This document shows positions 52,723 to 64,000 of a stretch of DNA of 64,000 nucleotides, one piece after another. The DNA comes from Ruania suaedae (GTDB taxonomy: Bacteria; Actinomycetota; Actinomycetes; Actinomycetales; Beutenbergiaceae). The stretch spans positions 2,852,001-2,916,000 of the forward strand of contig NZ_CP088018.1 of NCBI RefSeq assembly GCF_021049265.1. The letters run 5' to 3'. The position numbers and the translations under genes are program-made. Each line of letters begins with the position of its first letter. Positions within the stretch are counted from its first letter, which is position 1. The notes under the pieces are model-generated. The model saw only the letters and a list, made by a program, of their open reading frames with translations. It was not told where the DNA came from and did not search any database.

Positions 52723-53441
52723 CGCTGGCCTCCCTGCGAGCTACGCGTGGTGGCCACCGAGTCCAGGCTAGGGTCCTCGGGCCGGTGCTCGCGGACCCAG
52801 TCCACCTGCGTCTCGGTGGGGCCGGTGACCGAGCCCATGTAGTAGTCGCCGTCGGTGGTGCCCTCGACCATCGGGTGGGGAGCGGAGAGCATGCCCGAGC
52901 GCAGCGGCGCGAGGAGCTGGTCCTTGTCGAAGATCATCCCCTCGCGGGTGGTGTCGGCCAGCTCGTACTCGTTGGTCATCGTCAGCGCCCGGGTGGGGCA
53001 GGCCTCGATGCAGAGCCCGCAGAAGATACAGCGCAGGTAGTTGATCTGATAGACCTTGCCGTACCGCTCCCCCGGTGAGTACTGCGCGCCGGGGGCGTTG
53101 TTGCCACCCTCGACGTAGATCGCATCCGCCGGGCAGGCCCAGGCGCACAGCTCGCACCCGATGCACTTCTCCAGCCCGTCCGGGTGCCGGTTGAGCTGGT
53201 GTCGCCCGTGGTAGCGGGGCGCGGTGGGCTTCTTCTCGAACGGGTACTGCTCGGTGACCACCGGCCGGAACAGCGAGGCCATCGTCACGCCGAACCCGGC
53301 GACCGGGGCGAAGAACTCCTCGATGGCGTTCTTGTCCTGATCGCCGTCGACGTCGAAGTCGTTCATGTCGTGGGTCGCGCCCATCGCCGTCTTGGTGGTA
53401 CGCGGCTCGGGGCTGCGCCCACGCTTCTTGGAGTCAGCCAT
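52719..53441 (-). CDS. nuoI: NADH-quinone oxidoreductase subunit I
   Basis: The peripheral-arm subunit carrying clusters N6a and N6b. The protein is 240 aa. Two ferredoxin motifs are intact: Cys93, 96, 99, 103 in [12 protein letters not shown] and Cys138, 141, 144, 148 in [12 protein letters not shown]. The N-terminal 45 residues are charged, and a C-terminal extension of about 60 residues exceeds the enteric form. The start overlaps the nuoH end by eight bases. Confidence 0.96.
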   Translation of the reverse strand: MADSKKRGRSPEPRTTKTAMGATHDMNDFDVDGDQDKNAIEEFFAPVAGFGVTMASLFRPVVTEQYPFEKKPTAPRYHGRHQLNRHPDGLEKCIGCELCAWACPADAIYVEGGNNAPGAQYSPGERYGKVYQINYLRCIFCGLCIEACPTRALTMTNEYELADTTREGMIFDKDQLLAPLRSGMLSAPHPMVEGTTDGDYYMGSVTGPTETQVDWVREHRPEDPSLDSVATTRSSQGGQR

Positions 53442-54774
53442 CGGTGTTCTCCTTGTCGGTGGCGGGACCGGCGTCGGCCGGCGCGGTCACCTTCGCCCGC
53501 CGGGGCGAGGGAGGCAGGGTCTGGCCGGGCAGCGGCGGCACGGGATATCCGCCGGCGAAGGCGTCGAAGGGCTTCTCCTCCTCCGGCGGGTCCACCGCCT
53601 CCCGTTTGCGTTCGGGGATGAGCATCAGCACGACGGCGAACAGCACCAGTGCTCCGGCCAGAGCGAACAACAAGGTCTGCAGGCTGATGTCGGTGAACTG
53701 ACGCAGACCCTGGATCGCGGCCACGCCGACCACCCAGGCGAGCGCCACGGGGATGAGGATCTTCCAGCCCAGGTTCATGAACTGGTCGTAGCGGAAGCGC
53801 AGCAGGGTCGCGCGCAGCCACACGAAGAAGAACATGAAGCCCCAGAGCTTGATGAGGAACCACAGCAGTGGCCACCAGCCCTCGTTGAACATGCCGTCGT
53901 TGATGGACGAGAGGGGCCACGGCGCACGCCAGCCGCCCATGAAGAGCGTGGTCGCGATCGCCGACACGTTCAGCATGTTGATGTACTCGGCGAGGAAGAA
54001 CCAGGCGAACTTCATCGAGGAGTACTCGGTGGTGTATCCCGCAACCAGTTCGCCCTCGGCCTCGGGCAGGTCGAACGGGAGCCGGTTGACCTCCCCGGTC
54101 ATCGAGATCAGGTAGATCACGAACGCCGGGGCGAGCGCGACCGACCACCACAACTGGGTCTGCGAGTTCACGATCTCGGAGGTGGACATCGACCCAGCGA
54201 CGATCAGCACGCTGACCAGGGACAGGCTCATCGCCAGCTCGTAGGAGATGACCTGCGCCGTCGATCGCACCGACCCGAGCAGCGGGTACGTCGATCCCGA
54301 GGCCCAACCGCCGAGCACGATGCCGTAGACGCCAAGGCCGGCGATGCCGAGGAAGTAGAGCACCGACACCGGCAGGTCAGTGAGCTGCAGCGGCGTGACG
54401 ATATCGGTGAACGGGATCTGCACCGCGGGGCCGAACGGGATGATCGCGAAGATCATGAACGCACAGAACACCGAGATCAACGGGGCGACCTGGTAGATGA
54501 GCTTGTCCGCACCCTTGACGTTGATGTCCTCCTTGAGGAGCAGCTTCAGGGCGTCCGGGATCGACTGCACCAGACCGAAGGGACCGCGCACGTTCGGACC
54601 CAGGCGCTGCTGGAAGCGCCCGATGATCCGCCGCTCGAACCACAGCGCGAAGAGCACCGAGAGCAGCAGGAAGACCAGGATCGCCGCAGCCTTGATGAAC
54701 ACCAGGCCGATCGTGTCGGCCGAGAAGTCCGCACCACCCGCCGATGCGAGCACGGGAACGACCGATGGGCTCAT
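53434..54774 (-). CDS. nuoH: NADH-quinone oxidoreductase subunit H
   Basis: Forms the quinone-access chamber at the arm junction. The protein is 446 aa with eight helices. Conserved parts are [40 protein letters not shown] and [20 protein letters not shown]. The C-terminal 60 residues are a hydrophilic Pro/Ala-rich tail. ATG 54774 overlaps the nuoG stop (ATGA); the frame upstream of it runs inside nuoG and is not part of the gene. Confidence 0.96.
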   Translation of the reverse strand: MSPSVVPVLASAGGADFSADTIGLVFIKAAAILVFLLLSVLFALWFERRIIGRFQQRLGPNVRGPFGLVQSIPDALKLLLKEDINVKGADKLIYQVAPLISVFCAFMIFAIIPFGPAVQIPFTDIVTPLQLTDLPVSVLYFLGIAGLGVYGIVLGGWASGSTYPLLGSVRSTAQVISYELAMSLSLVSVLIVAGSMSTSEIVNSQTQLWWSVALAPAFVIYLISMTGEVNRLPFDLPEAEGELVAGYTTEYSSMKFAWFFLAEYINMLNVSAIATTLFMGGWRAPWPLSSINDGMFNEGWWPLLWFLIKLWGFMFFFVWLRATLLRFRYDQFMNLGWKILIPVALAWVVGVAAIQGLRQFTDISLQTLLFALAGALVLFAVVLMLIPERKREAVDPPEEEKPFDAFAGGYPVPPLPGQTLPPSPRRAKVTAPADAGPATDKENTDG

Positions 54775-57419
54775 CGCTGTACCTCCGAGGTGGTGGCGGA
54801 CAGGTCGACGACGCCCGCCGCGCCCGTCCCGAGCATGCGGTGGACCGAAGATCCTGGGGAGTGCTGCGGCAACCAGACCACCCGGTCGGGCATCGCCAGG
54901 ATCGAGACGGGCAGCTCGATCGACCCGGCCGGACCGCTCACGCGCAGTGTCTGGCCCTCGAGCACCCCGACCTCGGCCGCGGTCGCGGCCGAGACATGGG
55001 CCACCGCCCGGCGCTGGGTGCCGGCCAGGTGCGGCTCGCCGTCCTGCCCGCGCCCGGAGTCCAGCTGCAGGCGCCAGGTGGCCAGCAGCGCCGTCCCCGG
55101 CGCGGTACCCGCCGGGGTGCCCGGCGCGGCGTCGACGTCCGGTGCCGGCGCACGCTCGCCGTCCCAGCCGCTGAACTCGGCCAGCTCGGCCCAGAGGCCG
55201 TCCAGGTGGCGCGCACCGAGGTCGGAGCCGGCCGCGGCCGCGATCATGTCGAGCACCCGGGCATCGCTGAGGGCGTGATCGTCGAAGACCGCCTCGAACG
55301 GGCGTGGCCGCCCCTCCCACGTGAGGAAGGTGCCCGTCTTGTGCGCCGGCGGCGCCACCGGCAGGACCACGTCCGCGTAGCCGGTGACGGCGGAGCGCCG
55401 CACCTCCAGCTGGACCACCGTGCCCACGGCCGCCAGGGCGGCCTCGGCGAGCCGGGGGTCGGGCAGGTCGTCGAGCTCGATCCCGCCGACCAGCAGCGCG
55501 CCCAGGTCGCCGTCGCGGGCGGCCTGCAGGATCGCTGTCAGATCGCGTCCGGCCCGCTCGGGCAGCCGCTCCACGCCCCACGCCGCGGCCACGTCCACCC
55601 GTGCCTGGGGGTCGGCGACCGGCCGGCCGCCGGGCAGCATGCCGGGCAGCAGGCCCACCTCGACGGCGCCGCGGTCACCCGCACGCCGGGGGACCCAGGC
55701 GAGGCGGGCGCCGCTGGCTGCGGCGAGGCGCTGCAGCGCGGTGAACCCGCCGGGGACACCGCCGAGGCGTTCGCCAGCCAGGATCACGCCACCGCGCAGC
55801 CGGTCCGCCAGGTCGCCCAGGTCGATCCCCGCGGCCTCGGTGGCGCCGTCGGCCAGCGCGCCCAGGACGGCGGCCTCGCCGCCGGGAGCGGTCTGGAGCA
55901 GGTCCGCGCGCAGCTTCGTCGAGCCTCGGGAGGCCAGCGGCGCGATCGTGCTCACCCGCACCGTTCCCGCGAGGACGCCCTTGCGCAGCCGCAGGAAGAT
56001 CGTGCCGGCCTCCTCCTCGGGCTCGAGCCCGACGAGCAGGACCTCACCGGCGCGCTCGAGGTCGCGGAAGGTCACATCCATCGCCGACCCGGCGACCCGG
56101 TGGCCGAGGAAGTCGGCCTCCTCCGCCGAGTGCGCGCGGGCGCGGAAGTCGACGTCATTGGTGGCGAGCACGACGCGGGCGAACTTCGACCACGCGTAGG
56201 CGTCCTCGACCGTCAGCCGCCCACCGGGCAGCACCCCGACCCGGCCGGCCGCGGCCGCGAGCTCACGCGCCGCCACGTGCACGGCCTCCGACCAGCTGGT
56301 CGGCACGAGCTCACCGGTCTCCTCGTCCCGCACGAGCGGGTGGGTCAGCCGGTCCGGCGCGCTCTGCCAGGGGTGGGCGAAGCGGTCCTTGTCGGTGATC
56401 CACTCCTCGTTGACCACCGGGTCGTCGCCGGCCAGCCGGCGCAGCACCACCCCGCGGCGGTGATCGATGCGGATCGCACTGCCGCAGGCGTCGTGCTCGG
56501 CCACCGACGGGGTGGAGACCAGGTCGAACGGGCGCGAGCGGAACCGGTACGAGGCGGAGGTGAGTGCGCCGACCGGGCAGATCTGGATGGTGTTGCCGGA
56601 GAAGTAGGACGCGAACGGTCGTCCGGAGGTGTCCAGGGCGGCTGCCCCGAGCGTCGGGGTGCTCTCCCCCGTGCCCGCGGCCAGGGCGGGCTCCCCGCCG
56701 GGTCCGACGGTCTCGTGGTCGGGAGCCTCCACGCCACCGGCGAAGCCGAGGATCGCCTCGTCGAAGCGGCCGATCTGCTGGGCCGGGAGGCCATGGTCGT
56801 CGCTGCTGCCCGGGGTCCCGCCGCCGCGGCCCTGCAGATCGATGAAGGGGTCACCGGCGATCTCGTCGGAGAAGCGGGTGCACCGCTGGCACAGGATGCA
56901 CCGGTCGCGATCGAGGAGGATCTGGGTAGAGATCTTGATCGGCTTCGGGAACGTGCGCTTGACGCCGGTGAAGCGCGAGGTGCCGCTGCCGTTGGACAGT
57001 GCCTGGTTCTGCAGCGGGCACTCCCCGCCCTTGTCGCAGACCGGGCAGTCCAGCGGGTGGTTGATGAGCAGGAACTCGATCTGGCCCCGCTGGGCCTTCT
57101 CGGCCACCTCCGAGGAGTGCTGGGTGCTCACCTGCATCCCCGGCATCACCTCCAGCGTGCAGGAGGTCTGCGGCTTGGGCATCGGGCGGACGTTGCCCTC
57201 CCGATCCGGGGCCGCGACCTCGACCAGGCACTGGCGGCAGGCGCCGGCGGGCTTGAGCAGCGGGTGGTCGCAGAACCGGGGGATCTGGACGCCGATCTGC
57301 TCGGCGGCGCGGATCACCAGCGTGCCCTTGGGGACGCTGACCTCGACGCCGTCGATGGTCAGGGTGACGTCGTCGGGCTTGGCGACGGCGTCGCTGGACG
57401 TGCTCGTCGTGGCGGTCAT
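54771..57419 (-). CDS. nuoG: NADH-quinone oxidoreductase subunit G
   Basis: The large iron-sulfur subunit. The protein is 882 aa. The [2Fe-2S] cysteines are 50, 61, 64 and 87. The His/Cys cluster has His121, Cys125, 128 and 134, and the next [4Fe-4S] has Cys174, 177, 180 and 281. The last cluster is interrupted by an expanded Gly/Ser/Pro-rich linker: residues about 196-214 and 229-265 are inserted around the conserved [14 protein letters not shown]. The molybdopterin-oxidoreductase-like domain follows from about 300. It overlaps nuoF and nuoH by 4 bases. Confidence 0.96.
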   Translation of the reverse strand: MTATTSTSSDAVAKPDDVTLTIDGVEVSVPKGTLVIRAAEQIGVQIPRFCDHPLLKPAGACRQCLVEVAAPDREGNVRPMPKPQTSCTLEVMPGMQVSTQHSSEVAEKAQRGQIEFLLINHPLDCPVCDKGGECPLQNQALSNGSGTSRFTGVKRTFPKPIKISTQILLDRDRCILCQRCTRFSDEIAGDPFIDLQGRGGGTPGSSDDHGLPAQQIGRFDEAILGFAGGVEAPDHETVGPGGEPALAAGTGESTPTLGAAALDTSGRPFASYFSGNTIQICPVGALTSASYRFRSRPFDLVSTPSVAEHDACGSAIRIDHRRGVVLRRLAGDDPVVNEEWITDKDRFAHPWQSAPDRLTHPLVRDEETGELVPTSWSEAVHVAARELAAAAGRVGVLPGGRLTVEDAYAWSKFARVVLATNDVDFRARAHSAEEADFLGHRVAGSAMDVTFRDLERAGEVLLVGLEPEEEAGTIFLRLRKGVLAGTVRVSTIAPLASRGSTKLRADLLQTAPGGEAAVLGALADGATEAAGIDLGDLADRLRGGVILAGERLGGVPGGFTALQRLAAASGARLAWVPRRAGDRGAVEVGLLPGMLPGGRPVADPQARVDVAAAWGVERLPERAGRDLTAILQAARDGDLGALLVGGIELDDLPDPRLAEAALAAVGTVVQLEVRRSAVTGYADVVLPVAPPAHKTGTFLTWEGRPRPFEAVFDDHALSDARVLDMIAAAAGSDLGARHLDGLWAELAEFSGWDGERAPAPDVDAAPGTPAGTAPGTALLATWRLQLDSGRGQDGEPHLAGTQRRAVAHVSAATAAEVGVLEGQTLRVSGPAGSIELPVSILAMPDRVVWLPQHSPGSSVHRMLGTGAAGVVDLSATTSEVQR

Positions 57420-58720
57420 GAGGTGACTCCGGTGAACGCGGCGTTGGCTTCGTAGGGGAACAGCTCCCAGGCGGGGGTGTGCAGGCCCTGCTCGAACTCG
57501 TCCCGGAAGTACTTGATGGCGCTCTTGACGGGCGTGGCGGCCGCATCGCCCAGCGCACAGAACGACCGGCCCTCGATGTTCCCGGCCACGTCGAGCAGCA
57601 GCTCGATGTCGGACTCGGTGCCTTCGCCTGCCTCCAGTCGCTGCAGGATCTGCTTGAGCCAGAAGGTGCCCTCCCGGCAGGGGGTGCACTTCCCGCACGA
57701 CTCGTGCTGGTAGAAGTCGATCCAGCGGGTGACGCAGCGCACCACCGAGGTCGTCTCGTCGAAGACCTGCAGGGCACGGGTGGCCAGCATCGAGCCGGCC
57801 GCCCCCACCGATTCGTAGTCGAGGACGACGTCGAGGTGCTCGGCCGTCAGGATCGGCGTGGAGGAACCACCCGGCGTCCAGAACTTCAGCTCGTGCCCGT
57901 CCCGGATCCCGCCGGCCATGTCCAGCAGCTCGCGGAAGGTGATACCCAGCGGCGCCTCGTACTGCCCCGGACGGGTCACGTGGCCGGAGAGGGAGAACAG
58001 CCCGTGGCCCTTGGACTTCTCGGTGCCCATCGAGGCGAACCAGTCGGCCCCGTGACGCACGATGCCGGGGACCGAGGCGATGCTCTCGACGTTGTTGACC
58101 ACCGTGGGCCGGGCGTACAGGCCCGCGACGGCGGGGAACGGCGGCTTGAGCCGGGGCTGGCCGCGACGGCCCTCGAGGGAGTCCAGCAGCGCGGTCTCCT
58201 CACCACAGATGTAGGCGCCGGCGCCCGCGTGGATCGTCACCTCGAGGTCGTAACCGGTGCCCAGGATGTCCGAGCCCAGGTAGCCGGCCGCCTTGGCCTC
58301 GCGCACGGCGGCGAGCAGCCGGCGGTAGACGTGCACGACCTCCCCGCGCAGGTAGATGAAGGCGTGGTGGCACCCGATGGCGAAGGAGGTGATCGCCACC
58401 CCCTCGATCAGGGCGTGCGGGTTGGCCAGCATCAGCGGGATGTCCTTGCAGGTGCCCGGCTCGGACTCGTCGGCGTTGACCACGAGGTAGCGCGGGCCGC
58501 CGTCGGGCTGGGGCAGGAAGGACCACTTCAGGCCGGTCGGGAAGCCGGCACCGCCACGGCCGCGCAGACCGGAGTCCTTGACCATGGTGATCAGGTCGGC
58601 CGGATCGGTCTGCAACGCGGTGCGGAGCCCGTCGTAGCCGCGGCGGTCGACGTAGGTGTCCAGCTTCCACGACTGCGGGACATCCCACAGGTCGCTCAGG
58701 ATCGGGGCCAGGGTGCTCAC
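57416..58720 (-). CDS. nuoF: NADH-quinone oxidoreductase subunit F
   Basis: Binds NADH and FMN and carries cluster N3. The protein is 434 aa. The NADH-binding glycine motif [10 protein letters not shown] is at 54-63, FMN contacts are in [12 protein letters not shown] and [14 protein letters not shown] (about 166-179), and [4Fe-4S] ligands are Cys342, 345 and 348 in [12 protein letters not shown] with Cys388 in SFCALGD. The start is GTG 58720, overlapping the nuoE stop by 4 bases. Confidence 0.97.
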   Translation of the reverse strand: MSTLAPILSDLWDVPQSWKLDTYVDRRGYDGLRTALQTDPADLITMVKDSGLRGRGGAGFPTGLKWSFLPQPDGGPRYLVVNADESEPGTCKDIPLMLANPHALIEGVAITSFAIGCHHAFIYLRGEVVHVYRRLLAAVREAKAAGYLGSDILGTGYDLEVTIHAGAGAYICGEETALLDSLEGRRGQPRLKPPFPAVAGLYARPTVVNNVESIASVPGIVRHGADWFASMGTEKSKGHGLFSLSGHVTRPGQYEAPLGITFRELLDMAGGIRDGHELKFWTPGGSSTPILTAEHLDVVLDYESVGAAGSMLATRALQVFDETTSVVRCVTRWIDFYQHESCGKCTPCREGTFWLKQILQRLEAGEGTESDIELLLDVAGNIEGRSFCALGDAAATPVKSAIKYFRDEFEQGLHTPAWELFPYEANAAFTGVTS

Positions 58721-59552
58721 GAGTTCGTGCCCTCCTCGTCGGTGCTCTTGACCGGATCGGCGTCGGCGTCCCCGGGCGTGCGCGGCTCGCGCTCGGCGCT
58801 CGAGCCCTCGTCGCCGACGGGGTCGTGGCCCAGGGCGGCGGCCTCGGCCGCTACCTGCGGACCGGCGGCCTCCTCGGCCTCGTCGGTGCCGGGTGCACGC
58901 CAGTTGTTCCGGCGGGCGAGCTCGAGACCGACCAGGGTCGCCGACCCGGCGCCGAGGCCCTCGTCGGCGTGGCCGTCCTCGAAGCCGGCCAGCACACGGG
59001 AGACCTCCTTGAAGGTGGCCACCCGGTCCGCGCCGCGGGTCGGGGTGACCGGCTCGCCGGCCAGCAGCTTGCCCACCGTCTCCGCCGCCGAGGTCGGGGT
59101 CTGGTTGTCGAAGAACTCCCAGTTGATGACCATCACGGGGGCGTAGTCACAGGCGGCGTTGCACTCCACCCGCTCCAGCGTGATCGTGCCGTCCTCGGTG
59201 GTCTCGTCGTGCCCGATCCCCAGCGTGGCCGAGAGGTGGTCGAAGATCGCGTCCCCGCCCATCACGGCGCACAGCGTGTTCGTGCACACGCCGACGGTGT
59301 AGGTGCCGTTGGGGTGGCGCTTGTACTGGCTGTAGAACGTCGCGACGGCCGAGACCGATGCCCGGGACAAGCCCAGCACATCGGCGCAGAAGCCGATCCC
59401 GGCCGGGCTGACGTAGCCGTCCTCGGACTGGACGAGGTGCAGCAGCGGCAGCAACGCCGAGCGGGGCTGGGGGTAGCGCCCCAGGATCTCCTGGGCGTCG
59501 CGGCCGAGGCGGTCGGCGACGTCGGCGGGATAGCTGGTCATGGATGTGGCCA

Positions 59553-59553
<1 letters not shown>
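58717..59553 (-). CDS. nuoE: NADH-quinone oxidoreductase subunit E with C-terminal extension
   Basis: The [2Fe-2S] N1a subunit. Thioredoxin-like domain ligands are Cys90, Cys95, Cys131 and Cys135 in VGVCTNTLC and VECNAACDYAPV. The protein is 278 aa, against about 166 in E. coli; the extra 90 or so residues at the end are Ala/Glu/Asp-rich and probably disordered. ATG 59553 shares one base with the nuoD stop (TGATG); ATG 59541 is also possible. Confidence 0.95.
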
Positions 59554-60916
<1,363 letters not shown>

Positions 60917-60917
<1 letters not shown>

Positions 60918-61681
60918 CAGTTGTACGACCTCCGGTTGTCCGGGGAGGGCACCGTGGCGCCCTTGTACTCGACCGGGATGCCGCCGAGCGGGTAGTCCTT
61001 GCGCTGGGGGTGCCCGGGCCAGTCGTCGGGCATCTGGATCCGCGCGAGGGACGGGTGGCCGTCGAACACGAGGCCGAAGAAGTCCCAGGCCTCCCGCTCG
61101 TGCCAGTCGTTGGCGGGGTAGACGTCGATGATCGTGGGGATGTGCGGATCGGCGTCCGCCACTGCGACCTCGAGGCGGATCGCACGGTTGTGGGTGATCG
61201 AGAACAGCGGATACACGGCGTGGAGCTCGCGCATCTCGTCCTTCGGGTAGTGCACGCCCGAGACGCCCAGGCAGAGCTCGAACCGCAGGTCCTGGTCGTC
61301 GCGCAGCGCGCGGGCCACCACCGGCAGGTGCTCACGGCGCACGAAGAGGGTGCACTCCTGGCGGAAGACGACCACCTTCTCGATCGCGTCGTCGTAGGCC
61401 ACCCCGGCCTCCTCGAGCACCTCGGCGAGGATGTCGACCACCTCGTCGAAGTAGCCGCCGTAGGGCCGCTGGCTCGGGCCGGGCAGGGCCACCACCCGGC
61501 GCAGACCGCCGTAGCCGGAGGTGTCCCCGGTGCCGCGCACCCCGAACATGCCCTCGCGGACCTCGACGACGTCGAGCGGCGCCCGGCCGGCGGTCTCGCT
61601 CACCTGCTCCAGGTGCTGGGAGCCGGCCTCCTGCGCCTCCTGGGAGGGCGGGGTGACGTGCTTGTCCTGCTCATCGCTCAC
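60917..61681 (-). CDS. nuoC: NADH-quinone oxidoreductase subunit C
   Basis: A 30-kDa-type subunit of 254 aa. The signature is [20 protein letters not shown] followed by [17 protein letters not shown]. An N-terminal extension of about 70 residues precedes the core. The start is GTG 61681. An 85-base gap, the only sizeable one inside the nuo operon, separates it from nuoB; it contains a run of short CTC/GAG-type repeats but no clear regulatory signal. Confidence 0.95.
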
Positions 61682-61766
61682 GCCACATCCTCCTTGCCTG
61701 AGCGCTGCGGTGCCTCGCTCCGGTGCAGCTCGTTCCTCGCCGCCCCTCCACGGGGGCTCCTCGCGC

Positions 61767-62324
61767 TCACGCCAACAGCCCCTTCATCTGGTGCGTCGGC
61801 GTCGCCTCGAGCGCCGCCGCCTCCACCGCACGCCGGACCTCGGCACGGTTGGCGCCCAGCGGCTCCTGCTTGACCACCTGCTCGTGCAGCTCCAGGATCG
61901 CGTTGATCAGCATCTCCGGGCGCGGCGGGCAGCCCGGCAGGTAGATGTCGACCGGCAGCACGTGGTCGACGCCCTGCACGATGGCGTAGTTGTTGAACAT
62001 GCCACCGGAGGAGGCGCACACGCCCATGGAGATGACCCACTTCGGGTCCGACATCTGGTCATAGACCGACCGGATCACCGGTGCCATCTTGTGGCTCAGC
62101 CGGCCCGAGACGATCATCAGGTCCGCCTGGCGCGGGGAGGCGCGGAAGACCTCCATCCCCCACCGGGAGATGTCGAAGCGGGACGTACCTGCCGCCATCA
62201 TCTCGATGGCGCAGCACGCCAGGCCCATGGTGACCGGCCACATCGATGACGACCGCACCCACCCGACCAGATCCTCGACCTTGCCGAGCATGAAGCCGGC
62301 AGGCAGCTTGTCCTCGAGTCCCAT
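61767..62324 (-). CDS. nuoB: NADH-quinone oxidoreductase subunit B
   Basis: Carries cluster N2, the electron donor to quinone. The protein is 185 aa. Ligands are the adjacent Cys37 and Cys38 ([10 protein letters not shown]), Cys103 ([10 protein letters not shown]) and Cys132 ([10 protein letters not shown]). All are present. It is 12 bases downstream of nuoA. Confidence 0.97.
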   Translation of the reverse strand: MGLEDKLPAGFMLGKVEDLVGWVRSSSMWPVTMGLACCAIEMMAAGTSRFDISRWGMEVFRASPRQADLMIVSGRLSHKMAPVIRSVYDQMSDPKWVISMGVCASSGGMFNNYAIVQGVDHVLPVDIYLPGCPPRPEMLINAILELHEQVVKQEPLGANRAEVRRAVEAAALEATPTHQMKGLLA

Positions 62325-62336
62325 TGCAGCTCCTTC

Positions 62337-62696
62337 CTAGTCCCAGTCCAGCCCGCCACGGCGCCACTCGTACACGAATGGCACGGTGATGAGCAGGAGG
62401 AACGCGATCATGGCGATCAGCCCGAACGTCGCGAGCTCGGTGAACGCCACCGCCCACGGGTAGAGGAAGACCACTTCGATGTCGAAGATGATGAAGGTCA
62501 TCGCGACGATGTAGTACTTCACCGGGAAGCGCCCGGTCGCGGCGTGCGGGGACGGCTGGATCCCGCACTCATAGGCGTCGACCTTGATCCTGTTGTAGCG
62601 CTTCGGGCCGATCACCATGCTGGAGAGGAGCCCGCCGAGGCCCAACACGAGCGCGAGCAGGCCCATGACCAGCAGCGGAACGTACGGGTTCGTCAT
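62337..62696 (-). CDS. nuoA: NADH-quinone oxidoreductase subunit A
   Basis: A three-helix membrane subunit of 119 aa near the quinone site. Conserved parts are YECGIQPSPHAATGRFPVKY and FIIFDIEVVFLYPWAVAF with the helix-two acidic residues. It is the first nuo gene, 46 bases after the flavoprotein gene; no promoter is obvious in that gap, so the operon may start upstream of the window edge. Confidence 0.97.
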   Translation of the reverse strand: MTNPYVPLLVMGLLALVLGLGGLLSSMVIGPKRYNRIKVDAYECGIQPSPHAATGRFPVKYYIVAMTFIIFDIEVVFLYPWAVAFTELATFGLIAMIAFLLLITVPFVYEWRRGGLDWD

Positions 62697-62742
62697 GCGT
62701 TCATCCTCCAGGTGTCCGACGGCGTCCGAGGTGCCCGGTCAG

Positions 62743-64000
62743 TCATGCCGCGGGCACCACCTTCGTCAGCGCCGTGATCACTCGATCGGTCACGTCCCCG
62801 CCCTTGGTGTCGTAGCAGTCGGAGAGCAGTTTCAGCACGATCTTCATCAGCGTCGGGCGCGGCAGCCCGTACTTCGTGCACAGCCGCATCACCCGGGGGT
62901 TCTCGATGATCGTCACGAAGGCCCGTCCCAGCGTGAAGTAGCCGCCGAGGTCCTCCCGCATCCGGTCCGCGTAGGTCGCGAGGGTGCGCTCGCGGGCCTC
63001 GTCGCTCGTACGGGCGAACGCCTGGGCGATCACATCCGCCGCCACGCGGCCGGCCTGCAGCCCGTAGGCGATGCCCTCCCCGTTGAACGGCGAGACCATG
63101 CCCCCGGAGTCGCCCACCAGCATGAGGCCGCGGGTGTACAGCGGCTGCCGGTTGAAGGCCATCGGCAGCGCCGCGCCACGGACCGGGCCCACCTGGTTCT
63201 CGGGGGTGAACTCCCACTCGGGCGGGGCGTTGCGCATCCACGCGGCCAGCAGCGAGCGGTAGTCGAGCTGGGTGGCCCTGGCCGTCGAGCTGACGGACCC
63301 GAGCCCGACGTTGGCCAGGCCGTTCCCGAGCGCGAAGATCCAGCCGTAGCCGGGCAGCAGCTGGGACCTGCCGGGCTCTCCGTCCCACAGCTCGAGGTGG
63401 GACTCCATCCACTCGTCGTCGTGGCGGGGGGTGCGGAAGTAGGTCCGCACCGCGACCCCCATCGGCCGGTCGTCCTTCTTGGCCAGGCCCAGTGCCGTCG
63501 CCATCCGGGCGGAGACGCCGTCGGCGCCGAGGACCACCGGGGCGCGGAACGTGAGCGGATCGGCGTCCACCCGGCGTCCCCGTGCGTCCACCACCTTGGC
63601 CTGCACGCCGATCACCCGGCCGGTGCGCTCGTCCAGGAGCGGACCGGTGACGTTGACGCCCTCCAGCAGCTTGGCCCCGGAACTGCGCGCGTGGAAGGCG
63701 AGCGTGGAGTCGAGGTCGGTGCGAGCCTTCGCCAGCCCGTAGCTCGGGTAGCGCTCGATCTCCGGCCAGGGCAGGTGGATCGTGTGGCCGCCGCCGATCA
63801 CGCGCAACCCGCGGTTGCGGATCCAGCCGTCCTCGGCGCGCATCGGTACGCCCATGCGCACCAGTTCGGCCACCGCTCGGGGCGTGAGGCCGTCGCCGCA
63901 GATCTTGTCCCGCGGGAAGGTTGCCTTCTCGAGCAGCAGCACCTCGAGGCCGGCCGAGGCGAGGTAGTGCGCGCTGGCCGCGCCGGCGGGGCCGGCGCCC
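62743..64000 (-). CDS. menJ: Geranylgeranyl-reductase-family flavoprotein (menaquinone reductase MenJ-like), 5' end missing
   Basis: An FAD-dependent reductase of the GGR family. In mycobacteria MenJ saturates one double bond of the menaquinone chain. The visible part ends at the stop TGA at 62743-62745 and continues through 64000. The edge codons read GPAGAASAHYLASAGLEVLL, the start of the FAD dinucleotide fold, so only a few residues are missing. Later motifs are KICGDGLTPRAV, LGADGVSARMA, and GDSGGMVSPFNGEGIAYGLQ followed by AGRVAA. A shorter ATG/GTG-started reading from 63942 is an artefact of the window edge. Immediately upstream of nuoA, it suggests a quinone-linked role. Confidence 0.88.
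   Translation of the reverse strand, partial: GAGPAGAASAHYLASAGLEVLLLEKATFPRDKICGDGLTPRAVAELVRMGVPMRAEDGWIRNRGLRVIGGGHTIHLPWPEIERYPSYGLAKARTDLDSTLAFHARSSGAKLLEGVNVTGPLLDERTGRVIGVQAKVVDARGRRVDADPLTFRAPVVLGADGVSARMATALGLAKKDDRPMGVAVRTYFRTPRHDDEWMESHLELWDGEPGRSQLLPGYGWIFALGNGLANVGLGSVSSTARATQLDYRSLLAAWMRNAPPEWEFTPENQVGPVRGAALPMAFNRQPLYTRGLMLVGDSGGMVSPFNGEGIAYGLQAGRVAADVIAQAFARTSDEARERTLATYADRMREDLGGYFTLGRAFVTIIENPRVMRLCTKYGLPRPTLMKIVLKLLSDCYDTKGGDVTDRVITALTKVVPAA

Noticed and set aside
49992-59146. Long plus-strand frames opposite nuoL-nuoF
   Set aside because: These are the same GC-skew artefact. All 14 nuo genes on the minus strand match their families over full length.
61682-61766. A regulatory RNA in the nuoB-nuoC gap
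   Set aside because: Only weak, overlapping inverted repeats are present; nothing stands out from the GC-rich background.

Overview
The window comes from a high-GC Gram-positive bacterium (Actinomycetota), most likely a member of the Micrococcales. The evidence is strong G/C bias at third codon positions, frequent GTG and TTG starts, a mycothiol-type ArsC, a DUF222/HNH (13E12-type) protein, paired MaoC-type dehydratases beside rpmG, and the actinobacterial order trpT-secE-nusG-rplK-rplA and menJ-nuoA...N-prenyl synthase. The family placement is inference. Almost everything reads on the minus strand.

Region 1 (1-16.1 kb) is the protein-synthesis superoperon. In transcription order it holds the str operon (rpsL, rpsG, fusA, tuf), then the S10 and spc operons (rpsJ, rplC, rplD, rplW, rplB, rpsS, rplV, rpsC, rplP, rpmC, rpsQ, rplN, rplX, rplE, rpsN, rpsH, rplF, rplR, rpsE, rpmD, rplO), a hairpin, and the first 165 codons of secY. 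A small P-loop kinase gene lies upstream of rpsL.

Region 2 (16.1-28.2 kb) carries transcription and remaining ribosomal genes. These are rpoB-rpoC with their own promoter, rplJ-rplL with an L10-type leader, rplK-rplA, nusG, secE and tRNA-Trp. Most units end in GC-rich hairpins that lack a T tract.

Region 3 (28.2-39.2 kb) is mixed. It has a two-component system, two exported Ser/Pro/Ala-rich low-complexity proteins, and an aminoglycoside-phosphotransferase-fold kinase translationally coupled to one of them. It continues with an adenosine-deaminase-family enzyme, murB, an MFS exporter opposite a LacI regulator, a HadAB-like dehydratase pair, rpmG, and tRNA-Met, tRNA-Thr and tRNA-Tyr. A palindrome ATGAGA-N4-TCTCAT occurs at both ends of the kinase/low-complexity-protein block and sits between two divergent -10 boxes. 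This block is the least explained part of the window.

Region 4 (39.2-46.5 kb) contains yajQ, a DUF222/HNH protein, htpX, a ferredoxin/adrenodoxin-type NADP reductase, rarD, a mycothiol-dependent arsenate reductase and a polyprenyl diphosphate synthase.

Region 5 (46.5-64 kb) is a complete 14-gene complex I operon (nuoA-N). It is preceded by a menaquinone-reductase-like flavoprotein that runs off the window and followed by the polyprenyl diphosphate synthase, so quinone side-chain synthesis and modification bracket the quinone-reducing complex.

No rRNA genes, insertion sequences, prophage, CRISPR arrays or integration scars were found. Gene spacing is tight, with many 1- or 4-nt stop/start overlaps.
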